A stretch of DNA of 64,000 nt from Mesorhizobium shangrilense (GTDB lineage: Bacteria; Pseudomonadota; Alphaproteobacteria; Rhizobiales; Rhizobiaceae): contig NZ_JBEWSZ010000001.1 in NCBI RefSeq assembly GCF_040537815.1, positions 3,100,001 through 3,164,000 of the forward strand, given 5' to 3'. The translations under genes were made by a program, and so were the position numbers. Under the pieces are notes generated by a model, which saw only the letters and a program-made list of their open reading frames with translations, was not told the origin of the DNA and did no database searches. Shown in pieces: positions 9,511-17,578 of this stretch (within the stretch, counting starts at the first letter, position 1; each line of letters opens with the position of its first letter).

Positions 9511-9543
9511 GCGATTTTCACAACATGATGCGATTTTCGCAAC
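9511..9543. promoter_or_regulatory. Direct repeat GCGATTTTCNCAAC upstream of hisS
   Basis: GCGATTTTCACAAC (9511-9524) and GCGATTTTCGCAAC (9530-9543) match at 13 of 14 positions with a 19-base period, 45-77 bases upstream of hisS. The spacing would place the copies on nearly the same DNA face. It could be a tandem operator for the his operon or part of its leader. No known factor was recognised. Confidence 0.45.
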
Positions 9544-9708
9544 GCGCGTGTCCTAACCGATGCCGCATGGAGCGGCAAGGCCGAGCAAAGCCTGGCTTGC
9601 CCTAGCTGCAACAAAGCACTGCGGAAATGAAACAATTCCGCCATAAGCCCGGCATTCTGCCGACACAATCGCAGCCGATAAAGCGCGCCGAAACAAGGGG
9701 GTCGGGCC

Positions 9709-9960
9709 ATGGCGATGGCGCGGAAATTCGACATCGGCGATGGCATCAGCCACGTGCAGGCACATCTGCGCCCGGCCGACACCAACACTCACAAAATAAC
9801 AAGCCAGGCAGCCGGTCCGTTCGAGCCTTCAGCCGAGGAAGGCATCAGCCCTACCATGCGCGATGCGCTGGTAACCGGCTTGCTGGTGATCTATCCGGCC
9901 CTCGCCATCGTGGCCGCCATCGTCATCGGGCTTTATCTCGCCGGCGCCAGCGGCGCCTGA
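9709..9960 (+). CDS. Small membrane protein of unknown function
   Basis: An 83-residue protein with a polar N-terminal 50 residues and one C-terminal membrane helix (about residues 54-77, LLVIYPALAIVAAIVIGLYL). A GGGG stretch precedes the ATG at about 8 bases. No domain was recognised. It stands alone between hisS and the convergent tag gene. Coding potential is supported by codon use and the well-formed helix; function is unknown. Confidence 0.6.
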   Translation: MAMARKFDIGDGISHVQAHLRPADTNTHKITSQAAGPFEPSAEEGISPTMRDALVTGLLVIYPALAIVAAIVIGLYLAGASGA

Positions 9961-9992
9961 GATGTGCCGGCCTGCTCCCGCGAGCGCCGCCG

Positions 9993-10628
9993 CTATTTCG
10001 GCCGCTTGAAGGCCTTTCGATCCTTCTCGACCTCTTCGCGGCAGACGCAGCCCTCGATATGGTCGTTGACCAATCCCATCGCCTGCATGAAGGCGTAGAC
10101 CGTGGTTGGACCGACAAAGCTCCAGCCACGTTTCTTCAGCTCCTTCGAAATACGAACCGAGACGGCCGTGGTCGGGTTGGCGCGCAGGTGCGCGAGATCG
10201 ACGATCTCGGGCCGCTCGTCCTTGCCGGGTTCGAACTTCCAGAACCACGCCGCCAGCGAGCCGAATTCATCGACCATTTCGCGGGCGCGCTTGGCGTTGT
10301 TGATGGTCGAGACGATCTTGCCGCGATGGCGGATGATGCCGGCATTGCCAAGCAGGCGCTCGACATCCTTGTCGGTGAAGGCGGCGACCTTGTCGAAGTC
10401 GAAGCCGGCGAAAGCCTCCCGGAAATTCTCCCGCTTGCGCAATATCGTCAGCCAGGACAGGCCGGACTGAAAGCCTTCGAGGCAGATCTTTTCGAACAGC
10501 CTGCGGTCGTCGGCGACGGGCCTGCCCCATTCATGGTCGTGGTAGTGCAGATAATCGGGCAGGTTGCCGTGCCAGAAGCAGCGCGTGATGCCGTCGGGGC
10601 CGGCCAGCAGGCCAGTGTTTTCATTCAT
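9993..10628 (-). CDS. tag: DNA-3-methyladenine glycosylase I
   Basis: A 211-residue base-excision repair enzyme that removes 3-methyladenine from alkylated DNA. Family motifs include RCFWHG (residues 16-21) and YHDHEWGRPV (about 29-38), which contain the N-terminal zinc Cys/His and the conserved catalytic Glu. The helix-hairpin-helix region lies around residues 85-120. A C-terminal segment NDHIEGCVC supplies the other zinc ligands. Its 3' end converges on the small membrane protein gene. Confidence 0.94.
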   Translation of the reverse strand: MNENTGLLAGPDGITRCFWHGNLPDYLHYHDHEWGRPVADDRRLFEKICLEGFQSGLSWLTILRKRENFREAFAGFDFDKVAAFTDKDVERLLGNAGIIRHRGKIVSTINNAKRAREMVDEFGSLAAWFWKFEPGKDERPEIVDLAHLRANPTTAVSVRISKELKKRGWSFVGPTTVYAFMQAMGLVNDHIEGCVCREEVEKDRKAFKRPK

Positions 10629-10837
10629 CGCAAAATTCCATTCGTTAAGGCGCTTTGGCGCTGCTTTACTTCGGCTTTACCAGATTCCTGAACCCGGCGG
10701 TAACCACACCAAAAGGTTTACTGACATCTCGGCATTTTACGCATTCCGATTCATGTTTCGGTTGCTGCTCGCCGCCAATGATCGCGACACAAGGGCCCGT
10801 TCCGCCCTGGCATGTTCGACGATCAAGGTGCGTCCCG

Positions 10838-11587
10838 ATGAAGACAGTCTTGCTTACCCTGCTCAGTGCCGCGACCATTGTCGCCGCTGGCGCCACCCCC
10901 TCCAAAGCCGGCGACCGTTATGCCGACAGGCCGCCGGTCATGGTGAGCCCCGACCTTTCAGCGCCCTGGGTGCTGCAGCTTGGCCGCGCACCGGGCATTG
11001 TCAGGCAAAACCGGCAGGTAGCCCAGCAGCCACGCCTGCGCACCGCGCAGCCGGCACTGCAGCGACCCGATCGCGTGCAGACGGCGGCGGTGCAGGCGCC
11101 TGCCAGGCGCATGGTCATGCGCCCCCAGATCAACCCGATCTACCTGCCGCAGGAAGTCGCCTATAAAGGCTCGCAGAAGCCGGGCACGATCGTCATCGAT
11201 ACCACGCAGAATTTCCTCTATCTGGTCGAGAAGGACGGCAGGGCGCGGCGCTATGGCGTCGGCACCGGCAAGCCGGGCTTCGAATGGGCCGGTACGCACA
11301 AGATCTCACAGAAGAAGGAATGGCCGGAGTGGCGCCCGCCGACGGAGATGATCGCGCGCGAAGCCGCCAAGGGCCGCTATCTGCCGACCTATCTGGCCGG
11401 CGGCATCGAGAACCCTCTCGGCGCACGCGCGCTCTATCTCGGCTCGACGCTCTACCGTATCCATGGCACCAACCAGCCTTGGACCATCGGCGGCGCGGTG
11501 TCGTCGGGCTGCATCCGCATGCGCAACGAAGATGTTGTGGACCTCTACGAGAGGGTCAATGTCGGAACGACCGTCGAGGTGATATAG
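10838..11587 (+). CDS. L,D-transpeptidase (YkuD domain), exported
   Basis: A 249-residue cell-wall enzyme that would form 3-3 peptidoglycan cross-links or attach proteins to the wall. The chosen ATG gives a clear signal peptide (MKTVLLTLLSAATIVAAG, cleaved near residue 26). A low-complexity linker is followed by the YkuD domain from about residue 110. The catalytic motif is SSGCIRMRNEDV with the nucleophilic Cys, and the upstream His is in YRIHGTNQP. An in-frame start at 10655 would bury the signal peptide and is unlikely. Followed by a terminator. Confidence 0.9.
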   Translation: MKTVLLTLLSAATIVAAGATPSKAGDRYADRPPVMVSPDLSAPWVLQLGRAPGIVRQNRQVAQQPRLRTAQPALQRPDRVQTAAVQAPARRMVMRPQINPIYLPQEVAYKGSQKPGTIVIDTTQNFLYLVEKDGRARRYGVGTGKPGFEWAGTHKISQKKEWPEWRPPTEMIAREAAKGRYLPTYLAGGIENPLGARALYLGSTLYRIHGTNQPWTIGGAVSSGCIRMRNEDVVDLYERVNVGTTVEVI

Positions 11588-11604
11588 TAACTGCAGCGAA
11601 TCAC

Positions 11605-11684
11605 TTGGTCCGGTAGGCAGCACGCCCACGGACCATTGTAAGGAATAACGGGGGACGGGCCGTATGGGGATGCGGCCGGTCAGG
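11605..11684 (+). ncRNA. Possible structured RNA upstream of a terminator
   Basis: Two hairpins lie between the L,D-transpeptidase stop and an intrinsic terminator. TGGTCCG (from about 11607) pairs with CGGACCA (to about 11635), with an inner GGC/GCC stem. GGGCCG (from about 11656) pairs with CGGCC (to about 11678). With the terminator hairpin they make a compact three-stem transcript of about 110 bases. It could be an independent small RNA or just the 3' UTR of the upstream gene. No family match can be claimed by eye. Confidence 0.35.
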
Positions 11685-11720
11685 AAAAGGCAGCACGGCA
11701 AGCCGCGCTGCCTTTTCTGT
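11685..11720 (+). terminator. Intrinsic terminator
   Basis: AAAAGGCAGC (11685-11694) pairs with GCTGCCTTTT (11707-11716), followed by TCTGTTTCTG. The stem has an inner CGGC/GCCG-type extension. It would end transcription from the L,D-transpeptidase or the possible small RNA before folD. Confidence 0.8.
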
Positions 11721-11858
11721 TTCTGTCGGAATTAACCAGGATCCGGGCAAGGCTGCGCCAGAAGGTCGCGCCAGGGCCATGGCGGTACGCTTTCACGCTG
11801 CCCTTCCCGCCGTTCTTTTGCTATGGGGGCGGCAACATTCCCGTACAAAGGTTCAGCC

Positions 11859-12779
11859 ATGTCCCTGTCCGATGACAGCCGCTACCTGAAAGGTGGGCCG
11901 GTCGCCCAGCGTATCATCGCATCCGTGCGCGAGGACGCGGCGATCGCCACAGCCGAAGGTTTCCCGCCAAAGCTGGTGTCGATCACCGTTGGAGACACAG
12001 CGGCTGTGGGTGTCTATGTGCGCAACCAGCGCGCCAAGGCGGAACTCGCCGGCATTGGTTTCGAAGAGCGGCGGTTTCCTGCCGACATCACCGCCGCCGA
12101 ACTCGAGGCCGCGATCCACGGCCTCAATGCCGATCCGCGCGTCACCGGCATCATCATCCAGCGGCCGGTTCCCGCGCATATCCCGGTCAGGACGCTGCAG
12201 TCGGCCGTGCATCCGCTCAAGGATGTCGAAGGCATGCATCCGGCCTCGATCGGCAACATCGTCTACAACCAGCTCGACCTCGCGCCCTGCACGGCGGCCG
12301 CATCGGTCGAACTGCTCAAGGAAACCGGTCTCGACCTCAAGGGCCTGGAGGTCGTGGTCGTCGGTCATTCGGAAATCGTCGGCAAGCCAATCGCTTTCCT
12401 TTTGATGAGCGAAGGCGCGACCGTGACGGTCTGCCACCACATGACGCGATCGGTGGCGGCCCACGCGCGCCGCGCCGACGCGCTGTTCGTCGCCGTCGGC
12501 AAGCCGCGCTTCATCAAGGCCGACATGGTCAAGCCAGGTGCCGCGGTCATCGACATCGGCATCAATTCCGAAATCGGCCCGGATGGCTCCAGCCGCATCG
12601 TCGGCGACGTCGACACCGAGAGCGTCAAGGACGTCGCGTCCTGGATCACGCCGGTGCCAGGCGGCGTCGGCCCGATCACGGTGTCGATCCTGCTGCGCAA
12701 CACGATGGTGGCGCTCAGCCGGCAGCGCGCGCTCTATGAGGCGACCTACGGTACGGTGGACAAGCTCGCGGCGGAGTAA
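11859..12779 (+). CDS. folD: FolD-like methylenetetrahydrofolate dehydrogenase with altered active site
   Basis: A 306-residue FolD-family protein; the usual enzyme oxidises 5,10-methylene-THF and hydrolyses the methenyl product. Conserved parts are present: YV at residues 53-54, QRPVP at 101-105, VVVGHSEIVGKP (about 178-189) and PVPGGVGPITVS. Compared with E. coli FolD, Tyr50 is Tyr53 and Gln98 is Gln101. Lys54 is replaced by Gln57, and Asp121 by Glu124 (KDVEG instead of KDVDG). The lysine is needed for cyclohydrolase activity in studied enzymes, so this may be a dehydrogenase only (inference). The ATG at 11859 gives the normal length. Confidence 0.88.
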   Translation: MSLSDDSRYLKGGPVAQRIIASVREDAAIATAEGFPPKLVSITVGDTAAVGVYVRNQRAKAELAGIGFEERRFPADITAAELEAAIHGLNADPRVTGIIIQRPVPAHIPVRTLQSAVHPLKDVEGMHPASIGNIVYNQLDLAPCTAAASVELLKETGLDLKGLEVVVVGHSEIVGKPIAFLLMSEGATVTVCHHMTRSVAAHARRADALFVAVGKPRFIKADMVKPGAAVIDIGINSEIGPDGSSRIVGDVDTESVKDVASWITPVPGGVGPITVSILLRNTMVALSRQRALYEATYGTVDKLAAE

Positions 12780-12795
12780 GCGTCGCGAGAGCCGA

Positions 12796-14121
12796 CTATT
12801 CCGCCGCGACGAGCGTGTTGTCGGCGACACCTTCCGGCTTCGGACCGCCATAGGCCCAGTCGAGCAGCTTAATCGTGTGCACCACCGGCAGCTTTGCCGC
12901 CGAGGCGATCTGGGTGATGCAGCCGATGTTGCCGGTGGCAACTATTGAAGCCCCCGTCGCCTCGATGTTCCTGACCTTGCGGTCGCGCAGCTTTGCCGAG
13001 ATCTCGGACTGCAGGATGTTGTAGGTGCCGGCCGAACCGCAGCACAGGTGTCCCTCGCGCGGCTCGCGCACGATGAAGCCTGCCTTGGCGAGAAGCTCCT
13101 TCGGCTGGCGTGTGATCTTCTGGCCGTGCTGCATTGAACAGGCCGAGTGATAGGCGACGATGGTGCCGGGCTTGCGCACGGGTTCGGGCAGATCGAGACC
13201 AGCCAGATACTCGGTGATATCCTTCGCCAGCGCTGACACCCGCGCCGCCTTGTCGGCATAGGCCGGCTCCAGCCGCAGCATGAAGCCATAGTCCTTGATC
13301 GTCGTGCCGCAGCCGGATGCGGTGATGACTATGGCATCGAGCCCGCCCTGGTCGATCGCACGCGTCCAGGCGTCGACATTCTGCCTCGCCGAGGCAAGGG
13401 CCGCCTCTTCGCGCCCCATGTGATGCACGAGCGCGCCGCAACAGCCCTCGCCTTGCGGCACCACCACCTCGACACCGAGCCGCGTCAGCAGCGAAATCGT
13501 CGTGTCGTTGATGGCGGGATCAAGCACCGATTGCGCGCAACCGGTGAGGATGGCGACGCGGCCTTTCTTCGTCCCCTTTCCGGCATGGATGCCGGGAGAG
13601 GCCATCGGCGAGGCCATCGGGATCGATGCCGGCGCGAGCTTGAGCATCGCGCCGAGCGGCTTCAGCGCCGGGACCTTTTCGAACAGGCCAATGAACGGCT
13701 TGCCAAGCTTGGCCAGCTTGAGCGCGGCGCGGAAACGCGTGGGGTATGGCAGGACGAAGGCGAGCATGGCCCGGGTCAGGCGGTCGAGCAGCGGACGCTT
13801 GTAGGTTTCCTGGATATGGGCGCGGGCATGGTCGACCAGATGCATGTAGTTGACGCCCGACGGACAGGTGGTCATGCAGGCAAGGCACGACAGGCAGCGG
13901 TCAATGTGGGTGACGATCTCCTTGTCGGCGGGCCGGCCGTTCTCCAGCATGTCCTTGATCAGGTAGATGCGCCCGCGCGGCGAATCCAGCTCGTTGCCGA
14001 GCGTCACATAGGTCGGGCAGGTCGCGGTGCAGAAACCGCAATGCACGCATTTGCGCAGGATCTTCTCCGATTCCGCGACATGCGGATCGGCAAGCTGGGC
14101 AAGCGAAAAATTGGTCTGCAT
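12796..14121 (-). CDS. glcF: Glycolate oxidase iron-sulfur subunit
   Basis: A 441-residue membrane-associated electron-transfer subunit of the GlcDEF glycolate dehydrogenase. Two 4Fe-4S ferredoxin motifs stand near the N-terminus: CVHCGFCTATCPTY (about residues 26-39) and CLSCLACMTTCPSG (about 77-90). Two cysteine-rich CCG domains follow, with GEGCCGALVHHMG and GHLCCGSAGTYN. It passes electrons from the flavin subunits GlcD and GlcE to the respiratory chain. It is the last gene of the minus-strand glc cluster, 10 bases after glcE, and converges on folD. Confidence 0.95.
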   Translation of the reverse strand: MQTNFSLAQLADPHVAESEKILRKCVHCGFCTATCPTYVTLGNELDSPRGRIYLIKDMLENGRPADKEIVTHIDRCLSCLACMTTCPSGVNYMHLVDHARAHIQETYKRPLLDRLTRAMLAFVLPYPTRFRAALKLAKLGKPFIGLFEKVPALKPLGAMLKLAPASIPMASPMASPGIHAGKGTKKGRVAILTGCAQSVLDPAINDTTISLLTRLGVEVVVPQGEGCCGALVHHMGREEAALASARQNVDAWTRAIDQGGLDAIVITASGCGTTIKDYGFMLRLEPAYADKAARVSALAKDITEYLAGLDLPEPVRKPGTIVAYHSACSMQHGQKITRQPKELLAKAGFIVREPREGHLCCGSAGTYNILQSEISAKLRDRKVRNIEATGASIVATGNIGCITQIASAAKLPVVHTIKLLDWAYGGPKPEGVADNTLVAAE

Positions 14122-14131
14122 CGCTGATGTC

Positions 14132-15337
14132 CTAGGCCATGCGGCCGGGATTGAGGATGTTCTTCGGGTCGAATTCCTGCTTCAGCCGCTGGCTGAGTGC
14201 GGCCAGCGCCGGCGCCTGTGGCTCGAACACTGGCAGGGCGGCGCGATGAGCAGGTGCGGCGCGCACCAGCGTCGCGTGGCCGCCGCCATGTTTTCTCAAG
14301 AGGCCACGCAGCAGAGCGGCTTCCGGATCGCCCTCCTCCATGCGCAACCAAACCAGCCCGCCCTGCCAGTCATAAAAAGCGTTGACAGCGGCCTGCATGC
14401 GCAGCGTCAACACCATCTGGTGGCCCTGGGACGGCGTCATCGATACGCGCCAGACCGGCTTTTCACTGCCGTCGGCGAACGGCCTGCAATCGCACACATC
14501 ACGCCAGATCACCGCTGAAGTCTCGCCTGAAATCTCTTCCAGCGGCCCGGCATTGCCGAGCAACGTTTTCAGCGCGGCGATGCGATACGCGACGGAAGGG
14601 CCAAAGCCTTCGACACGCAACAGCGTCGCGGCTTCGCTGCCAAGCGTACCACCGGCGACACGCGCGGCGATCCGCTCCGGCAGATGGGCCGCGCTCGAGA
14701 CTTCCGCGCTAGAGCCGAGCGCCAATGCCATGGCGGCGGCCGCCGCATCGTCAAGCAATCCCCTGATTGCCAGCGTGACTTCGGTCTCCGCTGCCGGAAG
14801 CACCTTGAAGGTGACATCCGTGAATACAGCCAGCGTGCCCCAGCTGTTGGCCATCAGCTTGGACATGTCGTAGCCGGTGACGTTCTTCACCACGCGACCG
14901 CCGGACTTGAAGGCTTCGCCGCGGCCGGAAACCACATTGATGCCCAAGATATGATCGCGCGCGGCGCCCGCCTTCAGGCGGCGTGGACCGGAAAGGTTTG
15001 CGCCGAGCACGCCGCCGATGGTGCCTTTTCCGGGCTCGCCGCCGAGCAGGGGGCCGTAGTCCATTGGCTCGAAGGCGAATTGCTGGTCGTTTTCCGCCAA
15101 CAGCTTCTCGATCTGGGCAATCGGCGTGCCGGCTTTTGCCGACAGCACCAGTTCAGCGGGCTCGTAGAGCGTGACGCCGGACAGTTTCGACAGGTCAAGC
15201 GTATGCTCGGTCTGCAGTGGACGGCCGATGCCGCGCTTGGAGCCATGGCCGAGGATTTCGAGCGGCGTCTCTTCCGAAACCGCCCAGGCAACGGTGGAGA
15301 GGACTTCTTCTGACGTCGCTGGAGTGAAAGTGGTCAA
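14132..15337 (-). CDS. glcE: Glycolate oxidase FAD-binding subunit
   Basis: A 401-residue FAD-linked oxidase (PCMH-type) subunit of glycolate dehydrogenase. The FAD-binding segment includes LGHGSKRGIGRP, GGVLGANLSGPRRLKAGAAR and GRVVKNVTGYDMSKL. The TTG at 15337 was chosen: it overlaps the stop of the upstream gene in a TTGA junction and gives MTTFTPATSEEVLSTVAWAV, the normal N-terminus. Starting further upstream would add about 85 residues with no resemblance to the family. Confidence 0.92.
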   Translation of the reverse strand: MTTFTPATSEEVLSTVAWAVSEETPLEILGHGSKRGIGRPLQTEHTLDLSKLSGVTLYEPAELVLSAKAGTPIAQIEKLLAENDQQFAFEPMDYGPLLGGEPGKGTIGGVLGANLSGPRRLKAGAARDHILGINVVSGRGEAFKSGGRVVKNVTGYDMSKLMANSWGTLAVFTDVTFKVLPAAETEVTLAIRGLLDDAAAAAMALALGSSAEVSSAAHLPERIAARVAGGTLGSEAATLLRVEGFGPSVAYRIAALKTLLGNAGPLEEISGETSAVIWRDVCDCRPFADGSEKPVWRVSMTPSQGHQMVLTLRMQAAVNAFYDWQGGLVWLRMEEGDPEAALLRGLLRKHGGGHATLVRAAPAHRAALPVFEPQAPALAALSQRLKQEFDPKNILNPGRMA

Positions 15338-15918
15338 AGCCTGTGCTCCCGCAGTTTTTCGAGCACGGCCTCGCCCCTTGGCGACAGCCGGTAACCGACA
15401 TCGAGGCTCTCGGTGAGGCCGAGTTCCTTGAGCTTGCGGACGTCCTGCTTGAATTTCAGCGTCTCGACGCCGGCCCTGGCGGCCAAGGCGCCAGCCCGCA
15501 CTTCCGGATGGGCACCGATTGCCCGCAGGATCGACGGGAAATAGCCGGGTGCTGTTTTGTCCCAGCGTGCGAAGCGCATGGTCAAGGCGTGCCAATCCTC
15601 GTCGGAAAGCACGGCTTCGTCGCGCAAGGCGACGCGCTCGTCGGGTTCGATGCCATTGATCTCGATGCGGAAGACCGGCGTGCCGTCGTCGGGGCCCAGC
15701 ATTTCCTGAAGCGCGGCGCGTGTCGCGAAGCCGGCCGCGACCGCATCCTTCTCCGTCAATTTGGAAGTATCCGCGATCGTGATGCTACCGATCAGCACCA
15801 CGCCTGATGCCGTGCGGGTCCGCCCGCCCGCCTTGACCGTCGGCCGCCTCCAGCGGCGGAAGGCGAGCGAAATCTCGCCCGACTCAATCCCCTCAAGGGT
15901 TTGTTGCCGAAACAGCAT
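15334..15918 (-). CDS. ASCH-domain-like protein inside the glc operon
   Basis: A 194-residue protein between glcD and glcE, separated from glcD by 4 bases and overlapping glcE by 4. The N-terminal 110 residues look like an ASCH (PUA-like, RNA-binding) domain: GEISLAFRRWRRP, a GxR-rich strand, SGVVLIGSITIAD, then TEKDAVAAGF. The C-terminal 85 residues look like a small winged-helix (AGVETLKFKQDVRKLKELGLTE broken here as AGVETLKF then KLKELGL). Start chosen at MLFRQQTLEG. No enzymatic role is evident; tight coupling suggests co-expression with glycolate oxidation, perhaps regulatory (inference). Confidence 0.72.
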   Translation of the reverse strand: MLFRQQTLEGIESGEISLAFRRWRRPTVKAGGRTRTASGVVLIGSITIADTSKLTEKDAVAAGFATRAALQEMLGPDDGTPVFRIEINGIEPDERVALRDEAVLSDEDWHALTMRFARWDKTAPGYFPSILRAIGAHPEVRAGALAARAGVETLKFKQDVRKLKELGLTESLDVGYRLSPRGEAVLEKLREHRL

Positions 15919-15922
15919 CCGC

Positions 15923-17419
15923 TCAAAACCTCGGAATGTCCGGAAACGGCAGCTTGCCGCCCGAAATGTGCATGCGTCCGAGTTCGGCACAGCGGCGCAG
16001 TTGCGGGAAAACCTTGCCCGGGTTGAGCAGGTGATTGGGATCGAAGGCGCATTTGACCCGCATCTGCTGGTCGAGGTCGACCTGGTTGAACATTTCGGGC
16101 ATCAGGTCGCGCTTCTCCACGCCGACGCCGTGTTCGCCGGTCAGCACGCCGCCGACCTTGACGCAGAGCCGCAAAATGTCGGCGCCGAAACTTTCCGCCT
16201 TGTCAAGTTCGCCGGGCACATTGGCATCATAGAGAATGAGCGGATGCAGATTGCCGTCGCCGGCATGGAAGACATTGGCGACACCCAGACCGTATTTTTC
16301 GGAGAGCTCGCGCATGCCGTGCAGCACGCGCGGCAGTTCCTTGCGCGGGATGGTGCCATCCATGCAGTAATAGTCGGGCGAGATGCGGCCGACCGCCGGG
16401 AAAGCCGCCTTGCGGCCAGCCCAGAAGCTCAGCCGTTCCTGCTCCGACTGCGAAATGCGGCAAGTGGTCGAGCCATTGCGGATGGCAATCGCCTCAACAG
16501 CCGTGATGAGATGGTCGACCTCGACACCCGGCCCATCGAGTTCGACGATCAGCAGCGCCTCGACATCCAAGGGATAGCCGGCGTGGACGAAATCCTCGGC
16601 GGCGTGGATGGCCGGGCGATCCATCATCTCCATGCCGCCCGGAATGATGCCGGCGCCGATGATGTCAGCGACGCACTGGCCGCCCTGCTCGCTTGTCGGA
16701 AAGCCGATCAGCAGCGCGCTGGCTGTCTCCGGCTTCTTCAGGATGCGAACCGTGACCTCGGTGACGACGCCAAGCAGGCCTTCCGAACCGGTCATCACGC
16801 CAAGCAGGTCATAGCCTTCCGCATCGAGATGATTGCCGCCGAGCCGCACCACCTCGCCGTTCATCAGCACCATTTCGATACCCAGCACATTGTTGGCGGT
16901 GAGGCCGTATTTCAGACAGTGCACGCCGCCGGAATTTTCCGCGACATTGCCGCCGATCGAGCAGGCGATCTGGGAGGATGGATCGGGGGCGTAGTAGAAG
17001 CCCTCCTGCTCGACGGCGGTGGTGATGCCGAGATTGGTGACGCCCGGCTGGGCGATGACCGTGCGATTTGGAAAATCGATCGCAAGGATGCGGTTAAAGC
17101 GGCTCATGACCAGCAGTATGGCGTCCTCGAGCGGCAGCGCGCCGCCCGACAGCGAGGTGCCGGAGCCGCGCGGCACGACGCGGATGTTGCGGTCGTTGCA
17201 GTATTTCAGCACGCGCGAAACCTGCGCCACGGTTTCAGGCAACACCACGACCAGCGGCAACTGACGATAGGCGGTGAGCCCGTCGCTCTCGAAGGCGCGC
17301 ATTTCGTTGGTCGCGTCGACGACGCCTTCGCCTGGCACGATGATGCGCATGTCGGCGACGATCTCGTCGCGCCGGCGCATCGTTGCGTCGTCAGGTTTCG
17401 GCATGGCCAGGCCGGACAT
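15923..17419 (-). CDS. glcD: Glycolate oxidase FAD-linked subunit
   Basis: A 498-residue VAO/PCMH flavoprotein, the catalytic subunit oxidising glycolate to glyoxylate. Motifs include VVPRGSGTSLSGGALP, GNVAENSGGVHCLKYGLT (FAD-binding), and the C-terminal HAGDGNLHPLI followed by GGVLTGEHGVG. The ATG at 17419 is preferred because TGAGG lies 6 bases upstream; an ATG at 17431 would sit almost on the operator-like palindrome. First gene of glcD, ASCH-like gene, glcE, glcF. Confidence 0.94.
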   Translation of the reverse strand: MSGLAMPKPDDATMRRRDEIVADMRIIVPGEGVVDATNEMRAFESDGLTAYRQLPLVVVLPETVAQVSRVLKYCNDRNIRVVPRGSGTSLSGGALPLEDAILLVMSRFNRILAIDFPNRTVIAQPGVTNLGITTAVEQEGFYYAPDPSSQIACSIGGNVAENSGGVHCLKYGLTANNVLGIEMVLMNGEVVRLGGNHLDAEGYDLLGVMTGSEGLLGVVTEVTVRILKKPETASALLIGFPTSEQGGQCVADIIGAGIIPGGMEMMDRPAIHAAEDFVHAGYPLDVEALLIVELDGPGVEVDHLITAVEAIAIRNGSTTCRISQSEQERLSFWAGRKAAFPAVGRISPDYYCMDGTIPRKELPRVLHGMRELSEKYGLGVANVFHAGDGNLHPLILYDANVPGELDKAESFGADILRLCVKVGGVLTGEHGVGVEKRDLMPEMFNQVDLDQQMRVKCAFDPNHLLNPGKVFPQLRRCAELGRMHISGGKLPFPDIPRF

Positions 17420-17435
17420 CGACAGCCTCATTCGC

Positions 17436-17461
17436 TTGACTGGTCAAAATCTTTTACCAGT
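17436..17461. promoter_or_regulatory. Operator-like site upstream of glcD
   Basis: TTGACTGGTCAA (17436-17447) is a near-perfect inverted repeat, followed by a second ACCAGT (17456-17461) that pairs with ACTGGT. Read on the minus strand the site is TTGACCAGTCAA. That matches the TGACCAGTTGG and TGACCAATTGG copies in front of the FadR-type regulator at 19029-19060. The regulator probably controls the glc operon through it (inference). Confidence 0.55.
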
Positions 17462-17578
17462 GAAGCCTGTCCGTTGCAAATCCTGCTTTGGTGGAGAATC
17501 CGGCGTCAAGGCCGAGACGAGCTTCCGCAGCGGCAATCTGCCGCTGCCTGATATGCCGCCCGGCCTTTTTGGAGGCGG

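Noticed and set aside
7793..9556. 587-codon plus-strand frame opposite hisS
   Set aside because: Antisense to a certain HisRS and beginning in a palindromic repeat; composition is that of a shadow frame.
15761..17551. 596-codon plus-strand frame opposite glcD
   Set aside because: It mirrors GlcD codons; GlcD motifs on the other strand are unmistakable.
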